This document shows, piece after piece, positions 43,247-51,805 of a stretch of 64,000 bases of DNA. This stretch comes from Gluconacetobacter azotocaptans (GTDB taxonomy: Bacteria > Pseudomonadota > Alphaproteobacteria > Acetobacterales > Acetobacteraceae). The stretch spans positions 186,001 to 250,000 of the forward strand of contig NZ_JABEQF010000002.1 in NCBI RefSeq assembly GCF_014174355.1, written 5' to 3'. The position numbers and the translations under genes were made by a program. How positions within the stretch are numbered: position 1 is the first letter of the stretch; each line of letters opens with the position of its first letter. The notes below the pieces were generated by a model. The model did no database searches. It worked only from the letters and a program-made list of their open reading frames with translations, and was not told where the DNA came from.

Positions 43247-44443
43247 ATGTTTCGACCGAATATTGAATCCGAAAGCCGTCCGACGATGCCGCATGTCCTG
43301 TCAGGAACCGACCGCCCTCCAGGACGAAATCCCGGCATCGACCTGATCCGGGGCGTATCGATCGTCCTGGTCGTGGTCCATCATATGGCGCTGCGGATTC
43401 CCTTGCCGAAGACCGGACTGGCCACCGTCTTTCCCCGGCAGCTGCTCATGGCGCTCGGGTTCAGTGGCTACGAGGCGGTCTTCGTATTCTTCGTCATCTC
43501 CGGCTTTCTCATTACAGAAAATGCGATTCGGCGTTGGGGATCGGTCGCGCGGATCGATCTGCGTGCGTTCTATGGGCGGAGGTTTGCCCGCATCGCCCCC
43601 TGCCTTGTCGTGCTGATCGTGATCCTGTCGCTGCTCGACCTGACGCGGGTGCCGGATTACGTGATCGTGCATGCCGGCCAGTCCCTGCCGCGCGCCATCC
43701 TGTCCGCGCTGGGGATGCATCTGAACTGGTATGAAGGGCGGACGGGGTACCTGCCGGGCGGCTGGGACGTGCTGTGGTCGCTTTCGGTCGAGGAGGCCTT
43801 CTATCTCGGCTTTCCCCTGGCCTGCCTGCTGGTCGGGCGGCACGCGGGCGTCAGGGCGGTTTTCTTCGGTGTCCTGGCGCTGTCGCTGCCGCTGGCATTG
43901 AATGCGCTATCCGATGCGCCGGAGGTCTGGCGGGAAAAGGCCTATCTGCCGGGCATGGCGGCGATCGCCATGGGCGTGTGCGCGGCCCTGTTCGCCGCGA
44001 CCGTCCGTGCCCCGCGCAAGGGCCTGACCGCGCTGTCCGGGGCGTGCGGCGCGATACTCCTTTTCTCAATTTTGCTGGACGAGCCATTTTTCCTGCGGCT
44101 GATGGGCAACGCCACGATGTTGATCCTGACGGGAAGTGTCGCGCTGCTGCTGCTGGCGTTTCACTGGGGCTGGGGACGACGTCGTGCCGCGCGGGGCACG
44201 GCGTGGCTGCGCTCCTGCGGGGTGATGAGCTACGAAATCTATCTGACCCACATGTTCGTGGTCTTCCCGCTGGTCGGTCTGTTTCATTGGAGCGGCAGCG
44301 CTCTGCGGTTCGGGTGGCTATGGTTTACCCCCGCCCTTTGCCTGTCCTGGGGCCTGGGATGGGTGGTCGACCGGGTGCTGTCCAGTCCGGCCGACCGGTG
44401 GGTCAGGGCGCGCCTGAAGGCGGCCGCGCCTGTCCCTGCCTGA
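43247..44443 (+). CDS. Acyltransferase family 3 (OafA-like) membrane protein
   Basis: 398 residues from ATG 43247 (an ATG at 43286 is an alternative). It has about ten membrane helices. Family motifs are GIDLIRGVSIVLVVVHHMALR with the His pair in helix 1, FFVISGFLITENAIRR, and FYGRRFARIAPCL. Such enzymes move acetyl or succinyl groups onto extracellular polysaccharides, lipopolysaccharide or lipids. No polysaccharide genes are next to it. The cellulose operon (39 kb away) carries an SGNH hydrolase but no acyltransferase, so a link is possible but speculative. Confidence 0.88.
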   Translation: MFRPNIESESRPTMPHVLSGTDRPPGRNPGIDLIRGVSIVLVVVHHMALRIPLPKTGLATVFPRQLLMALGFSGYEAVFVFFVISGFLITENAIRRWGSVARIDLRAFYGRRFARIAPCLVVLIVILSLLDLTRVPDYVIVHAGQSLPRAILSALGMHLNWYEGRTGYLPGGWDVLWSLSVEEAFYLGFPLACLLVGRHAGVRAVFFGVLALSLPLALNALSDAPEVWREKAYLPGMAAIAMGVCAALFAATVRAPRKGLTALSGACGAILLFSILLDEPFFLRLMGNATMLILTGSVALLLLAFHWGWGRRRAARGTAWLRSCGVMSYEIYLTHMFVVFPLVGLFHWSGSALRFGWLWFTPALCLSWGLGWVVDRVLSSPADRWVRARLKAAAPVPA

Positions 44444-44452
44444 CGATGGGTG

Positions 44453-45256
44453 TCAACGTCCCTCCCATCGGGCGGGGGTGCCGGTTCCGAAGGCTGCGAC
44501 GCCGCGATGGAAATCTTCGCTGCCGTAGCAGCGCCGGATCAGGTCGGAAATTTCGGGCGTCGCCTCGGCGCCCAACCGGCGCAGCGTTTCGCGCGTGACG
44601 TCGATGGTGATCGGCGCATGTTCGCGCGCGCGCCGGCAGAGTTTGGCAATGCTGCCATCCAGGTCCTCGGGGGGGACGATGGCGTGGAAGTAGCCGGTGC
44701 CGGCCAGGTCCTCGGCCGTCGGCAGTTCGGCCAGCAGCGTCATGCGCTTGACCCAGCTGACCCCCAGCGTGCGTTCCAGCCGACCGAGGTTTGCGGCCGA
44801 CAGGCAGTTCCCCAGGGTCCGGGCGATGGGCACGCCGAAGCGCGCGCCCGTCGCCGCGATGCGAAAATCGCAGGTATTGGCGATGGCCAGGCCGCCGCCG
44901 ACCGCCCAGCCCTCGACCACCGCGAGGGTAGGGACTTTGATCCGATCCAGGCGGGCGATGCACTTGTCGATTCCGTGTTCGTATTCGACCCCGTCCTCGC
45001 CCGAATGGAAATCGCGGAACTGCGCGATATCGGTGCCGGCGACGAAGGCCTGGCCTCCGGCGCCGCGCAGGACCGCGATCCGGACGGTCGGGGTGGCGTC
45101 GATCCGTTCGATCGCGGCCCCGAGGTCGCGATACATCTGCCAGGTCATGGCGTTGCGGGCCTGTGGCCGGTCGAAGACGATGAAGGCCACGTCACCGTCG
45201 ATCGCCAGGCGCACCTGTCCGGCGGCGGTATCCTGCTGTGATGACGGGGTGCTCAT
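44453..45256 (-). CDS. Enoyl-CoA hydratase/isomerase-family (crotonase fold) protein
   Basis: 267 residues from ATG 45256, overlapping the CoA-transferase stop by four bases. The crotonase fold is clear: VAFIVFDRPQARNAMTWQMY, the oxyanion-hole segment AFVAGTDIAQF, and VEGWAVGGGLAIANTCDFRIA. The two catalytic glutamates of classical hydratases are not where expected: GVPIARTLGNCL replaces the usual GVPE-type loop, and the later position reads VKRMTLL. It may catalyse a different reaction (isomerisation, decarboxylation, hydrolysis). With the CoA-transferase it recalls CaiB-CaiD of carnitine metabolism. Confidence 0.87.
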   Translation of the reverse strand: MSTPSSQQDTAAGQVRLAIDGDVAFIVFDRPQARNAMTWQMYRDLGAAIERIDATPTVRIAVLRGAGGQAFVAGTDIAQFRDFHSGEDGVEYEHGIDKCIARLDRIKVPTLAVVEGWAVGGGLAIANTCDFRIAATGARFGVPIARTLGNCLSAANLGRLERTLGVSWVKRMTLLAELPTAEDLAGTGYFHAIVPPEDLDGSIAKLCRRAREHAPITIDVTRETLRRLGAEATPEISDLIRRCYGSEDFHRGVAAFGTGTPARWEGR

Positions 45257-46545
45257 GACGCGAACGCTCCGTCGGCCGCGAGACCGGCGATCGCATCGTC
45301 GGACAGGCCGCGCTCGGCCAGGATCTCGTGGGTGTGTTCGCCCAGCAGCGGCGGCGGGCGGCGCACCGTCTGCGGCGTGCCGCGCAGTTTGACCGGGAAA
45401 CCGATATTGGGGATCGTGCCTTCGACCGGATGGGGAATATCCATCTTCATCTCGCGGAATTTGCCGTGATCGCTTTCGAACGCCTCGGGGTAGGTGTTCA
45501 TGCGCCCGGCGGGTATGCCTTTGGCCAGCAGGGTCTCCACCCATTCCTCGGACGGGCGGGTCATGAAAGTCTTTTCCAGTTCCTCGATCAGGACGATCCG
45601 GTTGGCCAGCCGGTCGGAAATCGTGGCGAATCGCGGGTCGTTCAGCAGGTCGTGCCGGTCCAGTTCGGTGCAGAGCAGGATCCATAATTTCTGGTTCGTC
45701 GCCCCCATCACGAAATAGCCGTCGGACGAGCGGACCGCCTGGTAGGGCGCGCTCATGCGGTTGGCGGTTCCAAGCGGTTCGGGGATTGTGCCCTTTCCCC
45801 AATATTCCGAGATGTCCCATATGGAAAACGCCATCGCCGAGTCGAACAGCGACGCGTCGATGAACTGGCCGTGTCCGCTCTTTTCGCAGCCGATATAGGC
45901 GGCCAGGATCGCATAGGTCGCGAACAGCGCGCAGCCGATATCCGCCACCGGTACGCCGGCCTTCACCGGCGGGCCGCCGGGATGTCCGGTCACGCTCATC
46001 ACGCCCGACATGGCCTGCGCCATCAGGTCGAATCCCGGTCGCGCGGCCCACGGTCCGGTCTGGCCGAACCCCGATATGCTGGCATAAACCAGGCGCGGGT
46101 TGATCCGCGACAGGGTCTCGTAATCGATGCCCAGCTTGCGCACTACGCCGGGACGGTAATTTTCCACGACGATATCGGCGGTTTTCACAAGGTCGAGAAA
46201 GATCTGCCGACCCGCCGGGTTCTTGAGGTTCAGCGCAATGCTTCGCTTGTTCCTGTTCATGTTCAGGAACCCCATGCTGTCATCGCCCTTCATGCGAAAG
46301 CCCATGGCTCCGCGCGTCTGGTCGCCGGTGCCTGGCGGTTCGATCTTGATGATGTCGGCGCCAAGATCGCCCAGCAGCATGGTGCAGACCGGACCGGCCA
46401 TGACCTGCGTGACGTCCAGCACCCGGATACCGGCCAGCGGCAGCGGGCGGGCGGCGGCCGGGGTGGGCCGCGTCCCGTCGTCCTTCACCCGGTCTTTTTT
46501 ATCGTGAGGAACAGATGTGTTGTCGGACTGGAGCATGCTGTCCAT
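45253..46545 (-). CDS. CaiB/BaiF family (class III) CoA-transferase
   Basis: 430 residues from ATG 46545, with GGAGGG upstream on the minus strand; a frame start at 46617 has no such site. Class III features are LAGIRVLDVTQVMAGPVCTMLLGDLGADIIKIEPP, NRNKRSIALNLKNPAGR, and the catalytic Asp in RPGFDLMAQAMSGVMSVTG. These enzymes transfer CoA between two carboxylic acids without a lysine-type ping-pong. It is coupled to the crotonase-fold gene and divergent from a transporter/regulator pair, so it probably activates the imported acid. Confidence 0.92.
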   Translation of the reverse strand: MDSMLQSDNTSVPHDKKDRVKDDGTRPTPAAARPLPLAGIRVLDVTQVMAGPVCTMLLGDLGADIIKIEPPGTGDQTRGAMGFRMKGDDSMGFLNMNRNKRSIALNLKNPAGRQIFLDLVKTADIVVENYRPGVVRKLGIDYETLSRINPRLVYASISGFGQTGPWAARPGFDLMAQAMSGVMSVTGHPGGPPVKAGVPVADIGCALFATYAILAAYIGCEKSGHGQFIDASLFDSAMAFSIWDISEYWGKGTIPEPLGTANRMSAPYQAVRSSDGYFVMGATNQKLWILLCTELDRHDLLNDPRFATISDRLANRIVLIEELEKTFMTRPSEEWVETLLAKGIPAGRMNTYPEAFESDHGKFREMKMDIPHPVEGTIPNIGFPVKLRGTPQTVRRPPPLLGEHTHEILAERGLSDDAIAGLAADGAFAS

Positions 46546-46760
46546 TGTCGCGAACCCTCCGTGTTCATCCCGTCTTCGTGATTGAACGGGTATCGGTATT
46601 TTGCATTCATAATTCATAATGCCGGTGTGCTACAAGCATTCCGACAGGGTCGGAGAGAAAGTACTCCGTTCTGTGAGAGGCCAGGAACCGCCGCGTCGGT
46701 CATGCTCCCAGTCGGGACCGACGACGGCGAACTCAAAAAAAACAAGAAATGAGGCCGACA
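46546..46760. promoter_or_regulatory. Divergent promoter region between CoA-transferase and MFS genes
   Basis: 215 bp, AT-rich around 46600-46620, with a direct repeat ATTCATA-ATTCATA inside GCATT...AATGC arms (46603-46622), a plausible site for the GntR regulator encoded two genes downstream. A -10-like TATGAAT on the minus strand falls in the same repeat. No coding frame. Confidence 0.4.
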
Positions 46761-48116
46761 ATGTTCCAAGGCAAAACGATGACGCCGACCGCCTATCTTC
46801 GTCACACCTTTACCACCGCGCCGGGCCGGATCTTCGGCCTGGTCTGCGTGATGTATTTCATCACCTACGTCGATCGCGTGAACATCTCGACTCTGGCGCC
46901 GCTGATGGCGCACGATCTTCATTTGTCGAACGTACAATTGGGGCTGGCGCTGTCGGCCTTCGGCTACCCCTACGCGCTGTTGCAGATCGCGGGCGGCAGC
47001 CTGGCCGACAGCCTGGGCCCCCGCCGGACGCTGGTGATCAGCGGCATCATCTGGGGGGCGGCCACCATCCTTACCGGCCTGGTGGGGGGCCTGTTCTCGC
47101 TGATCGCGATCCGGGTCCTGCTGGGCATCGGCGAGGGCGCGACCTTTCCCGCCGCCACGCGCGCGGTCGCCGCGTGGGTGCCGTCCACCCGGCGCGGCTA
47201 TGCCCAGGGCATGATGCATTCGTCGTCGCGCCTGGCGAACGCCCTGACGCCGCCCCTGACCGTGATGATCGCCCTGTGGCTGGGCTGGCGGGGGGCCTTC
47301 ATGGTGCTGGGCTGCGTCAGCCTGGGCTGGACGCTGGCCTGGGCGTTCATGTTCCGCGACCGTCCCGCCGAACACCCGGCCATTACCGCGGGCGAACTGG
47401 CCGAGCTTCCGGTCATCGATTCGTCCCGGACAGGCGGGCGGGGGGGCGACATACCGTGGCGTGCGCTGGTGCGTGCAATGATGCCGGCGACGCTGATCTA
47501 TTTCTGCTACAACTGGACGTTGTGGCTGTATATCACGTGGCTTCCCACCTTCTTCGTGCAGGCGTACGGGCTGAACCTGAAGCATACCGCCGTTTTTTCA
47601 TTCGGTGTGTTCGCCGCCGGCGTGGTCGGCGACACCTGTGGCGGGTTGTTCACCGACTATCTGTATCGCCGTCACGGCAACCTGCCCCAGGCGCGGCGGC
47701 AGGTCATCATCACCAGCATGATCGGTTCCATGTTCTGTCTGCTACCCGCGCTGTTCGTCCATAATCTGACGGCCATCGGCATTGCGCTGGCGTCGGCCTT
47801 CTTCTTCCTGGAATTGACTGTGGGGCCGATCTGGGCGATCCCGATGGACATGGCTCCCCGATATGCAGGTACCAGCAGCGGAATCATGAATACGGGCTCG
47901 GCGATCGCCGGCATCCTGTCGCCGTTCGCCTTCGGCCTGATCATCGAACTGTCGCATAGCTACAGCCTGCCGTTCTATGGCCCGGTCGTCCTGCTGCTGC
48001 TGGGGGCCGCGCTGGCGTTCCATTACCTGCCTTCGGGACCGGACGCGGCCCCCGGGTCGTCGAACCCTGGGTCGCCCCTGCCTGTGCATACGATCGGCAA
48101 TGCCCATGGTCGCTGA
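46761..48116 (+). CDS. MFS transporter, anion:cation symporter (ACS) family
   Basis: 451 residues from ATG 46761 with GAGG seven bases upstream (an ATG at 46749 is also in frame). Twelve membrane helices. The ACS pattern appears as FITYVDRVNISTLAPLM in helix 1, GYPYALLQIAGGSLADSLGPRRTL (motif A), and GIGEGATFPAATRAVAAWVP. This family imports organic acids such as galactonate, glucarate, phthalate or 4-hydroxyphenylacetate. With the divergent CoA-transferase it probably brings in the acid to be activated. Confidence 0.9.
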   Translation: MFQGKTMTPTAYLRHTFTTAPGRIFGLVCVMYFITYVDRVNISTLAPLMAHDLHLSNVQLGLALSAFGYPYALLQIAGGSLADSLGPRRTLVISGIIWGAATILTGLVGGLFSLIAIRVLLGIGEGATFPAATRAVAAWVPSTRRGYAQGMMHSSSRLANALTPPLTVMIALWLGWRGAFMVLGCVSLGWTLAWAFMFRDRPAEHPAITAGELAELPVIDSSRTGGRGGDIPWRALVRAMMPATLIYFCYNWTLWLYITWLPTFFVQAYGLNLKHTAVFSFGVFAAGVVGDTCGGLFTDYLYRRHGNLPQARRQVIITSMIGSMFCLLPALFVHNLTAIGIALASAFFFLELTVGPIWAIPMDMAPRYAGTSSGIMNTGSAIAGILSPFAFGLIIELSHSYSLPFYGPVVLLLLGAALAFHYLPSGPDAAPGSSNPGSPLPVHTIGNAHGR

Positions 48117-48173
48117 TATCCCCGGCGCGGCACGTCCGCGCCGCCCCCTGACCGGCCGGAGGACCTGCACGTC

Positions 48174-48857
48174 ATGACTGCACCGACGATCGTCCCGCGC
48201 CTGAATCTTCATGACACGGTCATCACCGCGTTGCGCGGCATGATTCTCGACGGTGTGCTGACGCCGGGCGAAAAGATTGCCGAGCGCGCCCTGTGCGAAC
48301 GGTTCGGCATTTCGCGGACCCCGTTGCGCGAGGCGCTGAAGGTCCTGGCGTCCGAAGGGCTGATCGAGTTGCTGCCGCGGCGCGGCGCGATCGTCGCGCA
48401 GATTACCGAGGCCGATATCCGGGACCTGTTCCCGATCATGGGCGCGCTGGAAGGCCTGGCCGGCGAACTGGCCTGCGCGCGGGTCGATGCGCGCGACATC
48501 ACGCACCTGCACGAGCTGCACGACCAGATGATGGACAGCTACGCACGGCGTGACGAGCATCGCTACCTGCGCCAGAACAGGAAGATCCACGAGACCATCT
48601 TCGCGCTGGCCCGCAATCCGGCCTTGTCCGAGATGTACCAGCAGGTCCTGACGCGCATCCATGCCTGCCGTTTCATCCTGAAGAAGTGCGACCGCGATTG
48701 GGCCGCCGCGGTCGCGGAACATGCCGAAATCATGGACGCCCTGACCCGGCGCGACGGGGCGCGCCTGTCACAACTGATGCGCGATCACATCGCCGGGACC
48801 AGCGCACGGATCGCGCTGGCCTCGCTGGACGAGAAGGAGGAACGAGATGCTGTTTGA
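48174..48857 (+). CDS. GntR-family regulator, FadR subfamily (FCD domain)
   Basis: 227 residues. A winged helix at ~10-75 (EKIAERALCERFGISRTPLREALKVLASEGLIELLPRRGAIVA) is followed by the all-helical FCD effector domain. The metal-binding histidines are visible in KIHETIF, AEHAEIMDAL and RDHIAGT. FCD regulators sense carboxylates or CoA esters. It lies in the transporter operon and presumably controls the divergent promoter region. The next gene overlaps by 11 bp. Confidence 0.9.
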   Translation: MTAPTIVPRLNLHDTVITALRGMILDGVLTPGEKIAERALCERFGISRTPLREALKVLASEGLIELLPRRGAIVAQITEADIRDLFPIMGALEGLAGELACARVDARDITHLHELHDQMMDSYARRDEHRYLRQNRKIHETIFALARNPALSEMYQQVLTRIHACRFILKKCDRDWAAAVAEHAEIMDALTRRDGARLSQLMRDHIAGTSARIALASLDEKEERDAV

Positions 48858-49368
48858 ATTCGACGGCCGGACACCCGATCTGTCGGCCGAAACCGGCTAT
48901 GTGGCGCCGAACGCCACCCTGATCGGCGCGATCACCCTGGGGGCGGAAGCCAGCGTCTGGTTCGGCGCCGTTCTGCGCGGCGATTCCGAACGCATCGCCA
49001 TCGGCGCCGGCAGCAATGTGCAGGACAATTCCGTCCTGCATACCGACCCGGGATTTCCCCTGGAGGTCGCCGAGAATGTGACCATCGGGCACATGGTGGT
49101 CCTGCATGGCTGCCGGATCGGTGCCGGATCGCTGATCGGCATGGGATCGGTCATCATGAACGGCGCACAGATCGGTCGGAATTGCCTGGTCGCCGCGGGC
49201 AGCCTGATCCCGGAAGGCAAGATATTTCCGGACGGGTCGGTGATACGCGGCCGCCCGGGCACGATCGTCGGGCCCGTCACCCCGGAGCACGAGGCCATGA
49301 TGCAGCGCGCCAGCCTGTCCTATCGGGATCGCGCGCGCCGCTATCGGGATGCGCTGCACCCGGCATGA
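48847..49368 (+). CDS. Gamma-carbonic-anhydrase-like hexapeptide-repeat protein
   Basis: 173 residues. Left-handed beta-helix repeats (IGAITLGAEASVWFGAVLRGD, IGAGSNVQDNSVLHTD, IGHMVVLHGCRIGAGSLIGMGSVIMNGAQIG) carry the three expected metal-ligand histidines (VLHTD, GHMVVLHG). The family includes carbonic anhydrases and CaiE/PaaY-type proteins, the latter associated with CoA-ester metabolism; PaaY is a thioesterase. Given the CoA-transferase and crotonase divergent to it, a CaiE/PaaY-like role is more likely than CO2 hydration (inference). Confidence 0.88.
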   Translation: MLFEFDGRTPDLSAETGYVAPNATLIGAITLGAEASVWFGAVLRGDSERIAIGAGSNVQDNSVLHTDPGFPLEVAENVTIGHMVVLHGCRIGAGSLIGMGSVIMNGAQIGRNCLVAAGSLIPEGKIFPDGSVIRGRPGTIVGPVTPEHEAMMQRASLSYRDRARRYRDALHPA

Positions 49369-49682
49369 GTCCGGGCGTTGCCTCGTTCCTCAATCGGGAG
49401 CGAGGCCGCGGCCGCTGCGGTCGCGATATATTTGAAAGATCATTTCTAATTAATGAAGCTTGCTGAATCAGATCAATCGGCAGGAGAGAACGGCGAAAAC
49501 GTAATAGATCTTGGCTCGGCGTTCGCATCGGGTAGAGAGAGAAAAAAACCGCAAGAACAGACGCGCATTCTCATTGCGGCGCGTTTTTTCTTCGCCTCGA
49601 AATAATAATTTAAAAAACTCTCCAGAATCACCAGAAACATGGTGAATACATCACGGGCATCTATAAGAACAGGAAAACTGTC
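49369..49682. other. AT-rich leader region of the porin gene
   Basis: 314 bp without a gene. Base composition is distinctly AT-rich from ~49420. It contains the hairpin described at 49561-49589 and A/T runs around 49600-49620. It probably holds the oprB promoter and a leader terminator or the terminator of the upstream operon. Confidence 0.5.
49561..49589 (+). terminator. Intrinsic terminator-like hairpin
   Basis: ACGCGC (49561-49566) and GCGCGT (49579-49584) form a stem with a 12-base loop, followed directly by a run of T (49584-49589). An overlapping alternative stem CCGCAA (49549-49554) / TTGCGG (49574-49579) exists. It lies 190 bp after the hexapeptide gene and 94 bp before oprB, so it could end the upstream operon or attenuate the porin transcript. 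Confidence 0.55.
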
Positions 49683-51137
49683 GTGTCCATTTCATCCCTT
49701 CTTTCCCGTATCGGGAAGAGGAAGACGTCCCTCGTCGTCGCGAGTCTCTTCCTTTTTCTATGTCAGAACCCCGGCGTGGCTGCCCCGTCGTCGCCATACA
49801 CGGGCCTGTCTTCCCCCAGCGGTCCATCCTCTTTTCTGGATAGCCCGGCATCTTATGACAACACGCCTTTCACGCCCAATACCGAACATGCGTTCGGAAC
49901 CTGGAATGGCCTGCTGCCCGCATTGGCAAAGAAGGGAATAGGTCTGGGGGTGGATTATGTCGGTGAAAGCGGCATCATCCTGAATGGCGGCCGGACCGAT
50001 GTGACCGGTTCGGCGGGCTATGCGCATCAGGTCGCCGTGCAGGTTAATCTGAACTGGCAAAAACTTATTGGCTGGAAAGGATTTATGACGCACACCGCCT
50101 TCGTCAATCGTGCCGGCCACAATCTTTCGACGGATGCCGGTGACCGCTCGGTAACAAATGTCCAGGAAATCTACGGCGGTGGGGGGAATGTCGTCGTTCA
50201 CCTGGTCTATACGTACGGCACGCAGGATTTCATGAACCAACGCATGCAACTGGCCTTCGGTTACATGCCGGTCAATATCGATTTCTCGACATCTCCCCTG
50301 TATTGCACGTTCATGAATAATTCCATGTGCGGAAACCCAAAAACGGAAACCAAGGGCTCCGCAGGCTATTCCAATACCCCCAATGCCGTCTACGCGGCCC
50401 GGCTGCGTGTATGGCCTCTTCATGGATTATATCTGCAAAGCGGCGTGTACGGCGTCAATCGCGGCATAGGGCAGCCGAAATATACCCGGACCGGCTTTGA
50501 ATTCAATACCAATACCTATACCGGCGTCTATATTCCCTTTGAAATCGGCTTGATTCCCGTCTTTGGACCACATGCGCTGATTGGCCATTACAAGATGGCT
50601 GCGGCCTACGATTCGTCACCGTACCCCTATTATTACGAGGATATCCACGGCAATCCGCTGCCGCTGACCGGATTGCCCGCGCGAACAGGCCGCGGCAAGA
50701 TCCAGGTATGGGCCACGATGGACCAGATGATATTTCGGCATGGACGTGGTCTCTATGACGGGCTGTATCTCATGGCGGGATACGTGCATAACACGCCGCA
50801 CAACTCGCCTTACGAACATCAGTATTATCTGGGCCTGTCCGACCGTGGCATGATTCCCGGCCGGCCGGGTGACGTTTTTGGCGTCGTGGTCAACCATGTC
50901 GTCGCCAGTTCGGCGCTCGTCGCGACACAGAAGCTCTATTACCAGCGCGGAAAGAGCCTTCCTGCAAACGCGCTTTCTCCACAAAGTTCCGCGACGGTCG
51001 TCGAGGGAACGTATAACTTTCATGTCTATCAGGGCGTATGGATACAGCCGGATTTTCAATACATCATTAATCCGAACCTGGAAAAGAAAGTCAAAAATCT
51101 CAGCGTATTTGGACTGCGGCTTCGCGTTATATTTTAA
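49683..51137 (+). CDS. OprB-type carbohydrate-selective porin
   Basis: 484 residues from GTG 49683. A signal peptide occupies ~1-34 (basic KRKTS, then LVVASLFLFL, ending GVAA). The mature part is an outer-membrane barrel with the OprB features: an N-terminal segment on a 'LFGTWNGLLPAL' pattern (here AFGTWNGLLPALAKKGIGLGVDYVGE), a Gly/aromatic alternating strand series, and a terminal Phe in RLRVIF. OprB channels pass glucose and other sugars across the outer membrane, important in acetic acid bacteria that oxidise sugars in the periplasm. It has its own AT-rich leader and seems monocistronic. Confidence 0.88.
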   Translation: MSISSLLSRIGKRKTSLVVASLFLFLCQNPGVAAPSSPYTGLSSPSGPSSFLDSPASYDNTPFTPNTEHAFGTWNGLLPALAKKGIGLGVDYVGESGIILNGGRTDVTGSAGYAHQVAVQVNLNWQKLIGWKGFMTHTAFVNRAGHNLSTDAGDRSVTNVQEIYGGGGNVVVHLVYTYGTQDFMNQRMQLAFGYMPVNIDFSTSPLYCTFMNNSMCGNPKTETKGSAGYSNTPNAVYAARLRVWPLHGLYLQSGVYGVNRGIGQPKYTRTGFEFNTNTYTGVYIPFEIGLIPVFGPHALIGHYKMAAAYDSSPYPYYYEDIHGNPLPLTGLPARTGRGKIQVWATMDQMIFRHGRGLYDGLYLMAGYVHNTPHNSPYEHQYYLGLSDRGMIPGRPGDVFGVVVNHVVASSALVATQKLYYQRGKSLPANALSPQSSATVVEGTYNFHVYQGVWIQPDFQYIINPNLEKKVKNLSVFGLRLRVIF

Positions 51138-51337
51138 GATGGATCTGCGGCCCTTGAGACGATGCGAAACTCAATCGCAGTCTGCCCGTTTTGCGCCGCC
51201 AACAGGCTCTGACGTGTTCCTTGTACCAGGGTGTTGCGGGTCCTGGTCCGAACCCCGATATATCCCCCGATTTCGGAATAGACCATGGAACCTGACGCAG
51301 CCGCGTCCCTTACCGTCATGCCCGAGGGAGAGCGCCG

Positions 51338-51526
51338 ATGAGCCCGTCCGACCCTGCTGATGCCCCCAAGTCGCCGCCGGCCGCGCCACCCGTGCCCGAT
51401 CGGGTGCCGCCCGGCGTCGATCCGCACAAGCCGGCAGGGCCATCACCGCCCCCGCACGAGCACGAACCCCCGCTGGAGCCCGACCCCTACACCCGGACGG
51501 AGGTGCGTCCGGAACGGGGCGGATAG
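51338..51526 (+). CDS. Small proline-rich hypothetical protein
   Basis: 62 residues from ATG 51338, preceded by GAGGGAGAG at a good distance. About a third of the residues are proline, with few hydrophobic ones (PKSPPAAPPVPDRVPPGVDP; HEHEPPLEPDPYTRTEV), so it is predicted disordered and cytoplasmic; no signal peptide. No family was recognised. It is the first of three tandem tiny genes with similar character. Confidence 0.6.
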   Translation: MSPSDPADAPKSPPAAPPVPDRVPPGVDPHKPAGPSPPPHEHEPPLEPDPYTRTEVRPERGG

Positions 51527-51608
51527 GATCAGGCGCCTGTCGATTTTCTCCGCCCGCCCCCTACCAACGGGCCGGATATTCTCCATGTGCCTGAAAGGGG
51601 AGGGTGTC

Positions 51609-51779
51609 ATGAGAGCAGGCAAGAAGAAGGATCTGTCGGCCGGGGAGTCCAGGAACATCCATCGGCGGGCGGCGCACAAGACGGGCGGCCATCGCGCCGA
51701 TGACCATCCCGCCCGGGACCCGAAGGAGCCACCGCTGCCCGACCAGCCGCCGCGCTGGAACGGCGGTCGCACCAAGTAG
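51609..51779 (+). CDS. Small basic hypothetical protein
   Basis: 56 residues from ATG 51609, following AAAGGGGAGGG. It is strongly basic and His/Arg-rich (RAGKKKDLSAG, RNIHRRAAHKTGGHRADDH), with a proline-rich end (EPPLPDQPPRWNGGRTK). No membrane segment and no recognised domain. The frame is open further upstream but the strong ribosome site marks this ATG. It might bind nucleic acid or the acidic protein encoded next (speculation). Confidence 0.6.
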   Translation: MRAGKKKDLSAGESRNIHRRAAHKTGGHRADDHPARDPKEPPLPDQPPRWNGGRTK

Positions 51780-51805
51780 CGAAGCACTGGCAGGAGCGAG
51801 ACGCG

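Noticed and set aside
48847-49368. True carbonic anhydrase
   Set aside because: The fold and metal ligands are those of the gamma class, but the context is CoA-ester metabolism and the family includes CaiE/PaaY proteins; a specific carbonic anhydrase call is not supported.
51225-51247. ACCAGG/CCTGGT hairpin after the oprB gene as terminator
   Set aside because: Only six base pairs with an 11-base loop and no T-tract; too weak to call.
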